In this document: positions 35,001 to 43,204 of the stretch, one piece after another
Position numbering within the stretch: position 1 is the first letter of the stretch
Layout: each line of letters begins with the position of its first letter
NCBI GenBank assembly: GCA_034440575.1
Contig: JAOTOL010001552.1
Location: 484,501 to 548,500 of the forward strand
Source of the DNA: Imbricaverruca yamaguchii
Lineage: Eukaryota > Arthropoda > Thecostraca > Neoverrucidae
DNA: 64,000 nucleotides
Reading direction: 5' to 3'
Position numbers and translations under genes: made by a program
The notes under the pieces: model-generated
Seen by the model: only the letters and a program-made list of their open reading frames with translations
What the model was told of the DNA's origin: nothing
Database searches by the model: none

Positions 35001-38000
35001 AAATAGAAAAAAGCTTGTGACAGAGAAAAGCAGTGGTGTGGACAATTACTGGACATCACCAAAAGTCAACATGGAAATGCAAAGCTCTCACTAATCCAAT
35101 TGTAATTAATAGAACAATTTTTGCAAGATCAGGGAACAGCAAGGCAAATGATGGTCAGACTGCTCGAGGCCAGGATTGGCAGAGCCCCAGCAGTCTTGAC
35201 TGGACCACCCAGCATCAGAACTAACAAGGTGCTCTACAGATTCCATGTTGGCTGTTGATACCAGCTTGGAACACCAGGCAGAGGTGGTGGACTTCTGACA
35301 AACTGCACAATGCAGCTGTAGCAATTGACAAGTAGTGTGTCTAATCATCCTGAAAGTGCATGCTTTGTGCATGATCATGCTGAAAGTGCACCCATGTGTT
35401 TCAAGTTGATATTGGATGCATAGACTGGAGCAATAAAAAATACTTGTGGATCATAGAAACATAGAGGATGAGGTGCATGCAAAACTCAAGCAGAGTAGGA
35501 TGACTGGTTTTCATGATCTCTGACTAGCATCAATATATTTTTGTTCATTTTCTTTATTTGATCTTGCCACTCTGTCTGGTTTGCTTAAAATAAGCTAAAC
35601 ATAAATACATAAGAAGTAGCCCATAATATTTGTCACACCAGCAACAATCAAAACAGCCAAACATTCCAGCATTGGTGCTCATGGAGTCAAACTTTGGCTC
35701 AGTGGCCAAATAAAATGCCAGAAGCTACCTTCAATGAAACACACAGCATGAGCAACCAATCTACCTGGCTTGTGCAGCTCTGCTATGGCAGCCTCACTTC
35801 TCTCTGCAAGCTGAGGGACAGCTTACCAAAAACCACCATCAAAAATACCATTCAGTCAGTGGTTACACATCTGGCCCACAGCTTACTTTCTTAGGCCCCA
35901 CTAATATGGCAATTACACATATCAGTGAACAATGCCAAGTGCATCTAGCCTTCAGCTGCAAACCTAATGTTGACACCCACAAAAAACACCCCAACTGAGC
36001 ATGTCATACACACATGGAACTGCCTTTACCATAACTGGAATCTGATGAACCAAATGATGACTTTTATGAAAGACATCACAGCACCTCATATATCTTGGTC
36101 ATGAGTTTTGGCCAAATATCGGTAGGCATTCATATATGATTTACTGGTGCTACCTGGTAGGCATGTTTGATTTTCCAGTGTATTTTATAGTCTACTTTAT
36201 GTTGCACATCTTCTATTTTCTTTTTCAACTTTGTGCATACCTTCTTGTGTTTTGTTGTGTTCATGGTGTATTTGGTAAGTCATGCCTGCATGGCTCTATG
36301 GTAGTGGTTGATGTATGCATTAGGGCTCATTGAATGAGTTTGTCATTGTTTTCCCCATGGCACTGTGGTATATGAGCCAAAGTAAATGTGAATGTCATGG
36401 AATGCAATACAACAGAATAAAATACAATACAATTTGGATTATAGAAAATATTTCTCATTTGCAATGGTGAAACAGCAGTTAGATGAAGCTGACCCATCTA
36501 CCAGAGCAACATGCTCATCAGAAGCATGTGATGGTGGTTTCTGAGCCTGGGCAATAACATGCCATATATTTACCTTTGGCTCTGGCAAGGTGAGTGACAT
36601 AATCAGAGCATTCAGGGAGCTCACTCTATGGCAGATGAGCTTGAGGGGTTATTGGGGTTTAGGGGTGCATCAACTGCAGAGGTCATGCAGCAGACAGGTG
36701 AGCTCAGTGGCAAAGTGTTGGTCATCAGAACAAGCAGCATGGCCATTGACACAGGGAAAGGCCAGCAGCATCAATTATTTCAGCTGTTCAGTTGGAAACC
36801 TGTCCATCAGTCTATCTGCCAAATGTGCTCAAATGAGATTGCAGTATTGTAACCTGACAGAACTCTCCTAGAGTTTGGATGACTGAATAATCTGGATAAA
36901 ATTGTCTAATTGCCTGATTAGAAGGCTACTGGCCAAAGACCTAGAAACATGTCAATTACTAATTTTTGTCTGTACCTAACCAGGTTGCTAATATGGAGGA
37001 AACCATAATTGATGAACTAGGATGAGAAATTACTCAACATCCTTCGTCAACATCCTTCTCCATGAAGCACCAATGTCCTGCCCCTTGGAACCTACGCAAT
37101 CAGCTCAAAGTGCCTACACCATCAGCTCAAATTTGAGTCTGATGCATCAAAAGCACTTTAAAAATGACACTGATTCCATGACAAATTTAACATCCTAGTG
37201 TGCTCATTTCAACATCTCACACCTAATGACACACCATTATTTTAACCCTGCTTCAGCAACACATAAATTTGCACCTTAGCACAACTGTGAATTGAGCATA
37301 GGAAAGATCATTATAACCCAATTAATTGGTGCAGTATCTATAATTAATGGTTGTTTTCATTACAACAAACATATGGAGCAGTTGTCCTGCATGAACCCTG
37401 TCACCATGCCACATTATTGTAGGAACCAATTAGTGCTTTCATGCCAACAGGACCAAATGCCACTATACAGGCACCCTCTCATCATGTCATCTTTGGATAC
37501 ACTTGGCTATGACAATTTTAGCATGTGCATATTTTGGCACTTTTCAACCATTATTATATCTTCTTCCATAAACATACATGCAACATAATGCACAAAGCAG
37601 ATGGTCTTGTATATGCAGTGTAAAATAATTGACAATGTGACCTGGAAATTTGCAGTTAATGGAATTGTGCTATTTCATCCTTGTCTTAGGTTTTTACGAG
37701 TTTGCCACATGATGTATGGGCAGTCATCATGCACATGACTGCAAAATACTGTAAAATACATCTGACTGAAGTGAAAGTCATTCTGCCCTTTTAATCCTTG
37801 AGTGGTGATCCTTTATTTTCTTCCAATCTTTCACTATTCCGAAGCAACTTCTTTCTTCATCCACACAGTTAATGGTGAAGTATTTTTAGGACACTGTGTA
37901 TATGACCTCATCAAATATATGGTGTGTTGCTCAGCCAATGTCATGGTTGCATTGTTCATTATGCAAATCTAACCAATAATTAAATACTGTTCACATGTGG

Positions 38001-39005
38001 AACACTTAGCACATTCAAGGCATGAATGCCCTGCATGGCATTTGAGGCAAGAGACAGTAAACAAAGATGATAAATGACCTGCAACACCCTGATTGCACCA
38101 GCTAACTGAAGAAACTATTTGTTTTCAAAGGAAGACTGCCAAGTTAGGTATTTTATCTTAGGGATGCACTAACTGTATAGGTCATCTGAGAACTGACATA
38201 TATTATTAGGAAATCATATATAGTCAGTCATCCACTGATGTGAACTATTTCAATATCAATTTTAGAAGATCCTAAGTGGAGAAAGCAAAGCACCAATGCA
38301 CCCTTCTAGTCTGCACCTCACAACAGTTTCATGCATGTATAGCTAATCCATCATATGCTATAGGGTTTCACTCACACCATTCATCACATATTACCAAAAT
38401 TGAAAGTGAATGGATGGTTGCATCATGTTAATCACATTCATAAATGTTGCATTTAAAAATAATTGCTGAGAATTTCAAAATTACCTTGAAAATGTTTGTA
38501 ATGTTGTCACAAAGCTGAAAATATATGCAATAAATGCACATAGTGCTTTCTTGATGGACCGGCTCTAAAGCACGATTTCTGCATAACATGAATCCAGGCA
38601 TCTAGATGCACCATTTGATCAGGAAGTAATTTGCTCCAAGTAAACATCCCCTTGTGCTTGCAAAAAAGGATCGTCCAATGCATAACACCCTGCAATCATA
38701 ACTTGCATCTTCCCCTCCAGTGTCAGACCTTGCAAAAGTGACCACTCTAGCAAAGTGACCACTCTAGCACTCCTTTTACGCTAGGCATTTATCTTAACCA
38801 GCGAGATGCGCACTTGACTTCCCACCGGTACTTTAAATGATCTATGGAAAACAGCACTACCTTCATCGGTCGACTGCAGCATTTCTTGTAGACCAGAAAA
38901 GGCTGGATATGTTATTCCGCATTTTTCAGCAAATTTTTCCAAAAAAGAGCATATAACGGCAAAATTTGGATCATCACAGCACTTCCCGACGTCTGCCGAC
39001 GCCAT
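10114..39005 (-). CDS. RSF1: Remodeling and spacing factor 1, complete (15 coding exons, 2159 residues)
   Basis: RSF1 is the nuclear histone-binding subunit that pairs with the ISWI ATPase to form the RSF complex, which assembles and spaces nucleosomes. The exons are listed separately below; every junction is GT-AG and every phase matches, for 6480 nt including the stop. Domains: DDT-like PNFAVICSFLEKF and WHIM-type LRLQPLGRDRHGNNYWYQLD (residues 15-176), a huge acidic Ser/Thr/Pro region (176-1190), a Lys/Arg tract (1190-1289), a C4HC3 PHD finger (about 1371-1415), KQRLEYVNISMGNVLPP after it, then acidic and basic tracts and a Pro/Ala-rich tail ending FGGLVSYFTSQAQND. The order of NFAVICSFLE, GRD..YWYQLD, PHD, YV.IS..N..PP and FDE.ID.AI is that of human RSF1. 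Identification is from memory of the family; exons 4 and 15 have no clear family match in detail. Confidence 0.95.
11227..11338 (-). CDS. RSF1: RSF1 exon 14
   Basis: Acceptor cttttcag|TTG gives LRPIEPMSFGRKFKRSSDES, then DEFKPPADEKSESDEPM. Donor ATGG|GTAAGT, phase 1. Confidence 0.9.
11339..12330. other. RSF1 intron 13, nothing coding seen
   Basis: Holds copies of the dispersed GGGCGCATCGA motif near 11505-11520 and on the other strand near 12015-12045, and a short duplication with AGAAGCCCAGTCACA at 12067 and 12101. No gene seen. Confidence 0.6.
12331..12568 (-). CDS. RSF1: RSF1 exon 13
   Basis: Acceptor ctctcacag|G completes Lys and gives RKAPVRSAGRRPPAKSRKKS, GGKSRPKKR, then VEPLARRTRGKIANYAAILE and SESDSDT. 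Basic AT-hook-like words followed by an acidic end. Donor ACG|GTGAGC, phase 0. Confidence 0.88.
12625..13315. repeat. (GAGT)n/(GAGA)n microsatellite
   Basis: Almost 700 bp of GAGT and GA units fill RSF1 intron 12 close to the exon 13 acceptor. On the gene strand it is an endless CTCA/CT pyrimidine tract. It keeps several frames open (Ser/Leu/His/Thr repeats), which produces spurious long frames. Confidence 0.95.
13426..13566 (-). CDS. RSF1: RSF1 exon 12
   Basis: Acceptor ggttgcag|A completes Arg and gives RRQRYVSDDSSDEEWGGRRR, MRDFVVSGDDSDESDGTWG and KKKK. The DEFVVSD-like word is shared with human RSF1. Donor AAAAA|GTACGT is chosen over TAC|GTGACG because only phase 2 fits exon 13. Confidence 0.88.
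13567..13885. repeat. About 50-bp array of RSF1 exon 12 acceptor copies
   Basis: Five or six diverged units. The plus-strand words GGCGTCTGCAACC (real site), GTATGCAACC, GGCATCGGTAACGG, GGCGTCTGTAACCC and AACGTCTGTAATC recur every 42-54 bp, each followed by AGAGGTCACA-like sequence. On the gene strand these are GGTTACAG|ACGCCG acceptors plus the start of the exon. Confidence 0.82.
13915..14262 (-). mobile_element. tRNA-derived SINE, family A, copy 2
   Basis: Head GGTAGCTCTGTTGGTTAGAG and GGTTCGAGCCGC, body GCTGGCCCGATAAGGCCGGG, tail ending CTCGGATTAAATTTATTT. Nearly identical in layout to the copy at 3648-3981. Lies in RSF1 intron 11, same strand as the gene. Confidence 0.9.
14620..15627. 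repeat. 30-bp minisatellite made of RSF1 exon 11 donor copies
   Basis: About 30 units. Gene-strand unit: CACG|GTGAGAGGGGAGGGTG plus TTGGTCGGGT. The first three (15537-15627) are fused to the real donor; an approximately 100-bp interruption at 15440-15536 carries a dispersed motif (GATTGGTTATTTGGGCTTCG); the rest fill 14620-15440, where larger units of 89 and 149 bp are themselves repeated. Each unit keeps GTGAGA or a one-base variant. Reading past the real donor meets TGA at once, so use of a decoy would truncate the protein. Confidence 0.93.
15628..15773 (-). CDS. RSF1: RSF1 exon 11
   Basis: Acceptor cctccag|GCG gives ADANFKATSEDEEDDEFNPD and LDTRRRRRKATGEPTRRSTR. 146 nt, ending in phase 2 at donor CACG|GTGAGAGG. 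That donor is the seed of a 30-bp array that runs for about 1 kb into the intron. Confidence 0.92.
16202..16492 (-). CDS. RSF1: RSF1 exon 10
   Basis: Acceptor gcggcag|GAC gives DELDLVRGAGNAGRGKSMET, an Ala/Asp-rich stretch, then PPAKRRKRRINDLDDEGSDD. The GRGK and RR(R/I)NDLD words match human RSF1. Donor GTG|GTGCGT, phase 0. Confidence 0.92.
16903..16972. repeat. Short direct repeat with internal palindromes
   Basis: GCGATCTGCAGACCGCATCG is repeated about 31 bp on as CCGATCTGCAGATCGCATCG, each followed by CATGCAGA. In RSF1 intron 9. CTGCAG and GCATGC palindromes alternate. Confidence 0.85.
17265..17474 (-). CDS. RSF1: RSF1 exon 9
   Basis: Acceptor atggcag|GAC gives DDKDSDASVGGDGGSSSSDG, an acidic serine tract, then EKVKQFDEMIDDAIR, matching the FDE.ID.AI motif of the family. 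Donor CGG|GTTAGT was chosen over GCA|GTGAGG because it keeps phase 0 and joins to DELDLV. Confidence 0.92.
18770..19010. other. Low-quality A/T homopolymer block
   Basis: Runs of A and T of 6-20 bases alternate with no other content, bounded by GGGGGTTGGGGGGTACC and GTGGGTCCCCGG. It looks like a collapsed or noisy consensus more than real sequence. RSF1 intron 8. Confidence 0.7.
19087..19356. repeat. 50-bp minisatellite in RSF1 intron 8
   Basis: About five units with ACCAGCAGCAGGAGGCGGCC, ACTACAGTCAGACAGTCAGA and CAGCCGGTAC; one unit has a shortened CAGACAGT part. Sits about 180 bp below the exon 8 donor. Confidence 0.93.
19535..19702 (-). CDS. RSF1: RSF1 exon 8
   Basis: Acceptor cccggcag|GCC gives ARLIAALTLRLDEFDVTLKQ and RLEYVNISMGNVLPPRRPKR. 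The YV.IS..N..PP block follows the PHD finger in human RSF1 as well. 168 nt, phase 0 at both ends, donor CCG|GTGAGT. Confidence 0.94.
19703..19905. repeat. 46-bp array of RSF1 exon 8 acceptor copies
   Basis: About 4.5 units. On the plus strand the real site reads GCCGGGTCACGGCACAGACT and the next units read CTGCAGGGTTACAGCACAGA and TTGCAAGGTCACGACACAGA, each with CTGTTAGT behind it. On the gene strand these are repeated acceptors of the type GTAACCCTGCAG|G. The array starts at the junction itself. Confidence 0.9.
20896..21070 (+). repeat. Dispersed repeat, copy 1
   Basis: GTCATGGAATTAGTGTCATT and CTGATGGTGTAGGTTCCAAG match, in reverse complement, sequence at 37060-37255 over about 180 bp. 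In RSF1 intron 7. The family is unknown. Confidence 0.75.
21450..22880. other. AT-rich CpG-poor block in RSF1 intron 7
   Basis: No coding exon recognised. CpG is nearly absent over most of the block. Includes the CATTCATAA-type motif at 22455-22505 shared with 7600 and 38440. Confidence 0.5.
22984..23184 (-). other. Short open frame in RSF1 intron 7, uncertain
   Basis: Starts at GGGAAATGGAGGG, a good initiation context, and reads MEGGEFIESKNGPSYAVGL with a possible donor CTG|GTAAAG. I do not recognise it. It could be a first exon of a nested gene or chance; no second exon could be linked to it. Confidence 0.2.
23880..24025. mobile_element. SINE family B relative
   Basis: CACGACGCATTCAACCGCAA, then GCATAGCGTCGCCAACC and CACCGATTAGTCGTGGGTGG resemble the family B body at 32508-32600; a box B-like AGATTCGAGTCCC follows. 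It is more diverged than the other copies. Confidence 0.6.
25131..25247 (-). pseudogene. Duplicate of the second half of the RSF1 PHD exon
   Basis: Lies 168 bp downstream of the matching part of exon 7. It encodes HTNCIRPPLLSIPEGGWY then CPPCEH, in frame, followed by an intact donor GAGCAC|GTGAGT. Compared with exon 7 there is Val to Ile and Ser to Gly. Intron sequence beyond the donor is copied too. It starts inside the finger, so alone it cannot form a PHD. A possible acceptor, aaccgcggcag|ACACACG, lies at its upstream edge. Confidence 0.88.
25250..25295. repeat. (GGTCA)n short tandem repeat
   Basis: GGTTAGGTCAGGTCAGGTCA and further GGTCA units, exactly between exon 7 and its downstream partial copy. 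Confidence 0.85.
25336..25532 (-). CDS. RSF1: RSF1 exon 7 (PHD finger)
   Basis: Acceptor ctggacag|CC completes Ala. The PHD finger CRKCGRADHPEYILLCDDCD then HGWHTNC and WYCPPC has the full C4HC3 set of zinc ligands. In the family this finger reads chromatin and lies just before the YVNIS motif of the next exon. Donor GAGCAC|GTGAGT, phase 0. The 3' half of the exon plus donor is duplicated at about 25133-25245. Confidence 0.96.
26180..26366. repeat. Degenerate about 35-bp repeat after the RSF1 exon 6 donor
   Basis: On the gene strand GCCCAGGTATGGCAGATC, GCCCAGGCATGACAGG and CAACCCAGGTGCAGCGG recur every 33-36 bp with many AG|GT words. It starts right after the real donor. It is more diverged than the arrays at exons 8, 11 and 12. 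Confidence 0.6.
26368..26555 (-). CDS. RSF1: RSF1 exon 6 (acidic, before PHD)
   Basis: Acceptor tttcggtag|C completes Ser and gives SSSEDEEDDEELFAQHE, then FSPESDNDQDYVPV. This acceptor was chosen because it alone fits the phase-2 end of exon 5. Donor is CGAG|GTCAGT at 26367 or GAAG|GTCGAG at 26373; both are phase 1, so only two residues are in doubt. Confidence 0.85.
27084..27381 (-). CDS. RSF1: RSF1 exon 5 (basic, coiled)
   Basis: Acceptor ctggcag|AT completes Asp, then TGSRRRSSRVAKLREKEEEQ and long Lys/Arg/Glu helices with KKPKKKKK. It is likely a nuclear-localisation and DNA or histone-tail contact segment. Donor CAG|GTAAGG, phase 2. Confidence 0.92.
27810..30850 (-). CDS. RSF1: RSF1 exon 4 (giant acidic low-complexity exon)
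   Basis: 3041 nt open in one frame. Acceptor ccggcag|G completes Glu and continues DRESMVALIQSLQ, like the human sequence after WHIM. The remaining about 1000 residues are Ser/Thr/Glu/Asp/Ala/Pro-rich with almost no aromatic residues, so probably disordered. Three internal repeats stand out: three copies of a 21-residue unit with VLQGPPPHV near the start, SGD..EKT-type 9-10-residue units in the middle, and an 87-bp repeat near the end. It closes with KKRGRKRKNELESLMLPDQD and donor GAAG|GTGAGG, phase 1. The plus strand is also open for 540 codons at 29414-31036; that is a shadow of biased composition. Confidence 0.93.
28025..28265. repeat. 87-bp tandem repeat inside RSF1 exon 4
   Basis: About 2.4 copies of an 87-bp unit with starts at 28059, 28146 and 28233, encoding a 29-residue repeat containing SEAVQDPAVTVAGSG. 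The period is a multiple of three and the copies are nearly identical, so the duplication is recent and frame-preserving. Confidence 0.93.
30590..30790. repeat. 63-bp coding repeat in RSF1 exon 4
   Basis: Three units encode NSDEVLQGPPPHVK-like 21-residue repeats. On the plus strand the word ACATGTGG(T/C)GG recurs near 30599, 30662 and 30725, that is every 63 bp. Confidence 0.9.
31445..31680. promoter_or_regulatory. Candidate internal promoter or enhancer in RSF1 intron 3
   Basis: Within about 220 bp there is an NRF1-type CGCCTGCGCAC (31453-31463), an ETS-type CTTCCGG (31566-31572), a CCAAT box (31639-31643) and a perfect CRE TGACGTCA (31665-31672). This set is typical of housekeeping promoters. 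No linked transcript can be seen from sequence. Confidence 0.45.
32508..32657 (-). mobile_element. tRNA-derived SINE, family B, full copy
   Basis: On the minus strand GGGGACGAGTAGCCTAGGGG is a tRNA-like 5' part, GGTTTCGAGTCTCACC the box B region, followed by a body with CCAATCGGCGTGAGAGATTG and ACTCAACGGTCGATGTGTCG. The body matches 5451-5526. In RSF1 intron 3, gene orientation. Confidence 0.85.
33605..33801 (-). CDS. RSF1: RSF1 exon 3 (WHIM-type block)
   Basis: Acceptor ctggcag|AAT gives NLCEVQFDRN, LRLQPLGRDRHGNNYWYQLD and IYKEDIDDETWQVVAE. This is the best-conserved part of the protein: GRD followed by YWYQLD is diagnostic of RSF1. Donor GA|GTAAGT, phase 2. Confidence 0.96.
34727..34911 (-). 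CDS. RSF1: RSF1 exon 2
   Basis: Acceptor gttacag|TG completes a split Val codon, then HDALKHFHIRLLRKARR and ERFGYKQADLAVKLRCLK. It corresponds to the helical part between DDT and WHIM motifs. Donor AAG|GTAAGG, phase 0. Confidence 0.93.
35000..38780. other. RSF1 intron 1, strongly CpG-depleted
   Basis: Nearly 3.8 kb with only about a dozen CpG but many TG and CA dinucleotides. No exon seen. Holds dispersed repeats: about 36640-36695 (GGTTATTGGGGTTTAGGGGT), 37060-37255 (reverse complement of 20896-21070) and 37610-37905 (shared with 59735-60006). Confidence 0.6.
37610..37905 (+). repeat. Dispersed repeat, 275-bp family, copy 1
   Basis: AGTTAATGGAATTGTGCTAT, TTTCATCCTTGTCTT and ACTTCTTTCTTCATCCACAC and the sequence between them recur at 59735-60006 in the same orientation with modest divergence. 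Family unknown; no coding content. Confidence 0.85.
38861..39005 (-). CDS. RSF1: RSF1 exon 1 (start, DDT-like)
   Basis: Starts at ATG 39005 in the context GAAATGG and encodes MASADVGKCCDDPNFAVICS followed by FLEKFAEKCGI. The PNFAVICSFLE block matches the human N terminus, which favours this ATG over the in-frame one at 39074. Donor GAAG|GTAGTG, phase 1. Confidence 0.92.
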
Positions 39006-39310
39006 TTCTGCAAACAAAACATAATAGTGACGAAAACGCCAATGCAAATTTATACTCGTGTTACAGTTTCTCAAATATTATTCATTCAATTTGCCATGAT
39101 TATCAATTCCTATGTTTTTGGCAGTTCGCAAACTTGCATGTCTTGTTTCATCATTTTGATGCATTGTTTGTTGAATTTATTTGAAAGAATCTTTATCTTG
39201 AACCTGCATTCGCCACTGAAAAACTGAGATGAGAGTTCCGGTGACGTAACAACACACGGGATAAATCCCGATAAATAATTAAAAGTCTCCAACGGTTCAT
39301 AAACAAATCA
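39006..39310 (-). promoter_or_regulatory. Presumed RSF1 5' UTR and promoter region
   Basis: Directly upstream of the RSF1 start. A CRE-like TGACGTAA lies at 39242-39249. No TATA box is obvious. Assigned mainly by position. Confidence 0.4.
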
Positions 39311-39319
39311 AGATATAAA

Positions 39320-39840
39320 GCATCAGTGCAACTATGAGCCACAAGGGCCCTTCTTGGATGCACTCTGGACACTCAACCAGTAGTAGCCCACCAAATCCGT
39401 TGATCATCCCTCCCGGGAATATTGAAAAGCAAGCCCTCTATTCATATGATGTCTGCTGTTTTTAAAGATGTTCAGTGTGCTGCTATTAACAGTGGTTTCT
39501 GGAAGCTGGTTCCAGTGTTCTACAACCATGTTGGTGAAGAAAGTCTGTCTTAGCCTTGTTCTGCTGGGGTTAACTTTAATGTTGAATTTATGACCTCTTT
39601 AGGGCAATAACAGGTCACAATGGGCATATATCGTTGCAGAAAGACTTAGGCGAACTTGTGAAGTGGTCCAAAGAATGGCAAATTAAATTAAATTTCGACA
39701 TGTGCAAAATCATGCATGCAGGTAAGCAGCATATGAAGGCTCCATACTTGATGGGTGGCCAAGTACTATCAGTGACTCAACAGGAGAAGGATTTAGATGC
39801 TATTCTAAACATAAATACCGCGACACCCTTCCCCCAGCAA
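39320..39840. mobile_element. Rearranged CR1-like LINE fragment
   Basis: 39325-39600 is the 3' end of a LINE on the minus strand (WNQLP-type region, tail toward 39325). 39630-39810 encodes, on the plus strand, KDLGELVKWSKEWQIKLNF and MKAPYLMGGQVLSVTQQEKD of the same LINE's reverse transcriptase end. The two parts are thus in opposite orientations. The junction (AGGGCAATAACAGGTCACAA) also occurs at about 44100-44140. Confidence 0.85.
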
Positions 39841-39849
39841 AAAAATTAA

Positions 39850-40245
39850 TCGGGTCCCATACAAATCATATTGGGACCAAAAACGTCGCGCAGGGGTCTT
39901 GAAAATGACGCTGGGACCCCAAAATCCCATAATTGTCCCTGCAAATTACATTGGAGCTCCAAAGTCGTTCCAGCCCCATAAAAATGACGTTGCATCTCCA
40001 ACAAATAGGTCTGGGAACCAGAAAATATTTATGGCACCCGGAAAAAGTCGCGTCTGGGCCCCCGAAAATCACTCTGGGGTCAAAATGTCGTATCGGGGCC
40101 TCCGGAAATCATGCCGTGAACCCAAGAAGTATCGCTGGTGCCCCTGATAATTATGCTGGGGCCAAAAAGCCGGGCTGTACCACCGAAAATCACGTCGTGC
40201 CAATTAAATCCGGCCGGGGCTCCTTAACATCCGCCTGGGCCCTTA
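39850..40245. repeat. Degenerate about 33-bp minisatellite
   Basis: Units with GGGCCCCCGAAAATCACTCT-like words recur about every 30-35 bp with high divergence. Composition resembles, in reverse complement, the arrays at 51230-51890 and 55110-56330. Confidence 0.6.
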
Positions 40246-40728
40246 CCCTTACTTAGATGGGCTACATGAGTGACCTAACGCTACACCGTTCAGGCTCTTA
40301 ATTACAAGGCATGAAGTATACAAATAACATGCATAAATGAATGTCATATTGCGAAATGTAATTAAAAACTTGAGATAAATAAAATGACCAAATAGATGAT
40401 GCCGAGCGAGAGCGCAGAATGGCCATTTTCCACCCTGTTACTCTGCATTATAGAGTAGGTTAAGTAACACGCAATTATATCTTGCCGGCATGAGAAAGGC
40501 AATTTTGTGCATTTCAATTGAATTATCCAACCAATGTATGGGACAGATAATAGTCCACCCGATACATGCCCTTTGTTGTCAATACCGTCTTTGAGCTGAC
40601 GTAATTCTAGGGCCTCGGGTCGACCTGGTGCGTGGAAACATTCAAAGACGCGGCGAATTCTCCTTCCATCCTGATGGTTAGTTGCGGCGTGCGGTAAAAT
40701 CATTATATTGTAGCACCTACAGGCTTCG

Positions 40729-43204
40729 TGTGGTTAGGCTTGAAGGATCTGGGAAAGCCACTAAGGAGACGTCGTTGCCAAGGAATACTCAGGATGTGCA
40801 CAGCATGGCCGTACCACCCCCTCAGTGAGTTCTTGACACCTCCCTTAGGATAGAAGAAGAAAGAAGTAGGATTCAGCGGCGGCAGTGACGCGTGTCACCG
40901 CCGCTGCCCCGGCCTGCCCCGCAAACCACTCGCCGGAATGGGACACGAGAATGCTGATGTATTGCCATAACGAAGCGACAATGCATGTTACCTGTAGAAG
41001 AATTTCATAGTTAGACATTTAAATAGGCAGATAGAGAAAGTACATGCAAGTGAGTGAAGGGAACATATTAGTGAGGTGAGAGAAGTTCACGGCAATAATG
41101 ACAGATGGCTATTAGACGCAGAATGTTGGAAATGAGCAGACACGTGGTACAACGGACCTGGATATGTACAATAGCACCGTAACTGACACCTAGCGCCAAA
41201 AGGGCGAACGACTAGTTCTCAGCCGCTAGATGGCGGGCGCGCGCTCAGCAATGACTGAGTCTTCAGCCGGTCGCTTGGGGATTAGCGGACGCGCTCAAAT
41301 GCAGTTTCCCATTCCCAGACACGTCACCGCCAAAGGGGACGTGGCGAAATCGTGTTTGGGGCACCGATACGCGACAGGAGCGGGTGCGCAGAGTGGAGCG
41401 CGATGGTTGATACTGTAGATCGGCTCGACACGGTGGAGGATACTCTGGGTGCACTCACGCGGCAAGGAGTGGGCAAGCGCGATCAAGCACTGCAGGCTAC
41501 GAAGATGCGAGCAGCGGCACCGAGCGGGTGGGATCGGTGGTTGGCGGAAGAGCTGTTGCATCGGCAGTTGAGCCATACGGTATCTGATACGTGCGGCCGT
41601 TGAGACCGCTGTGACGTCAGCAAGTGAGTAGGCCGAGTTAACGTCAGGCGATGAGTTGCTGATGGTGATGCGAGTCGGCTGCGAAGTCAGCCGGTGGGTC
41701 GGCTGAGGTCGAGAAGTCAGCAAGTGGGCCTGCGGAGGTTGCTGAGGACGCCAGTGAGTCGGCTGTGGTTGCGGTGCGACGGTGATCCGGATGATACCGT
41801 GACGTTAACCAGGAGGCTAAACGGTGAGCCGGTTTATGCCGTAATGTCGGCCGGGACGTTAGACGGTGAGCGGGCTCATGCGACGCCAACCAGTGGGTCG
41901 GCTGGCGCTGCGACGTCAGACGGTGAGCCAGCCGATGCCATGACGTCAGCCATTGAGTCGGCTGTGATGTCAGACGGTGCGCCAGCTGATACTGTGACTT
42001 AGACTTCGTTGAACAGGCTGATGAAGCGGCGTCAGACGGTGAGCCAGTGAGTCGGCTGTAACATCAGCTGGTGTGCCAGTTGATACCGTGACCTCGACAT
42101 CGTTGAGCAGGCAGATGATGCGGCGTCAGACAGTGAGTCGGTTGACGCTGCGAAGTCAACGTTGGTGAGCTGGCAGATGCCGTAGCGTCAGCCAGGACGT
42201 TAGACGGCGTGCCCGTGGATGATGCGAAGTCAGCAGCGAGTCGGCTGACACTGCGACGCCGTCTGCGGTGGGCGAGCTGATGTGAAGTCAGACGGTGAGT
42301 CGGCCGGTGGTGTGACGTCAGCCAGTGAGTCGACTGTGACGCAAGCTGGTGTGCTGGCTGATACCATGACGTCGACATCAGTGATCCTCAGGAGCGATCT
42401 ATGCTGGAAGTCCGCCAACAGAGGCTTCACGGGGCGTGGAGTTGCTGACGGAGCGTCAGTGTCCGGTGGTTGGCGACGGCCGGATGGGCGTGCGCAAATG
42501 CGGCGACGCAGTGGCGAAACGAGCGAGGGGACCCTCGGTGTCCGGACGACGTCATCGGGCCTCCGGCGAGAGGGGGAGGAGAGAGAAGGGCAAAACCCGG
42601 CGGGGCGTGCGGAGAGTGGAGAGAGAGAGAGGCACAGTGGCTTCCCAGATCACGTCGGGGTCGTCAGTGTAGCGCATGCAGGCTGTGTGTGGATGTGGAG
42701 CTAGGCTTGAAGGATCTAGGAAAGCCACCAGGGAGGTGTCATTGCCAAGTAACACCCTGTATGTGCACGTCATGGCCGTACCACCCCCTCACTGTGGACT
42801 TGGCCCTTAGGATAGAAGGAGAAAGTACCCTTAAGATAGAACGAGAAAGAAGTAGGATTCCGCGGCGGCGGTCACGCGTGTCACCAACGTTGCCCCGGCC
42901 TGCCGCGTAAACCACTCGCCAGAATGGGACATAGACAGATCAAGAAAGTGCATGTAAGTGAGTGAAGCAAACATGTCAGTCAGGTGAGAGAAGTTCACGG
43001 CGATAATGACAGATGGTCATTGGACACAGAATATTCGAGATGAGAAGAGACACGTGGTTCAACAGACCTGGATAAATACAATCACTACACTGACACCTAG
43101 CGCCAAAGCGGCGAACGACTACTTCTCACCTGCTAGATGGTGGGAGCGCGCTCAGCAATGGCTGAGTCATCAGCCGGCCGCTAGATGGCTAGCGGACGCG
43201 CTCA
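40729..43204. mobile_element. Element with terminal direct repeats (LTR-like), non-coding
   Basis: Direct repeats at 40729-41297 and 42694-43204 share TAGGCTTGAAGGATCT at one end and GCGGACGCGCTCA at the other, with clear similarity throughout (CCGTACCACCCCCTCA, GACACCTAGCGCCAAA, TCAGCAATG.CTGAGTC). They begin TGTGG and end CA as LTRs do. The left copy has an extra approximately 80-bp stretch (ATGCTGATGTATTGCC...). No gag or pol is encoded. No target duplication or primer site was found, so a non-autonomous LTR element is only the best guess. Confidence 0.7.
41600..42410. repeat. Degenerate 30-36-bp minisatellite inside the direct-repeat element
   Basis: Units of the type GACGTCAGACGGTGAGCCGG plus CTGATGCCGTG recur through the internal region between the two terminal repeats. 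Confidence 0.8.
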
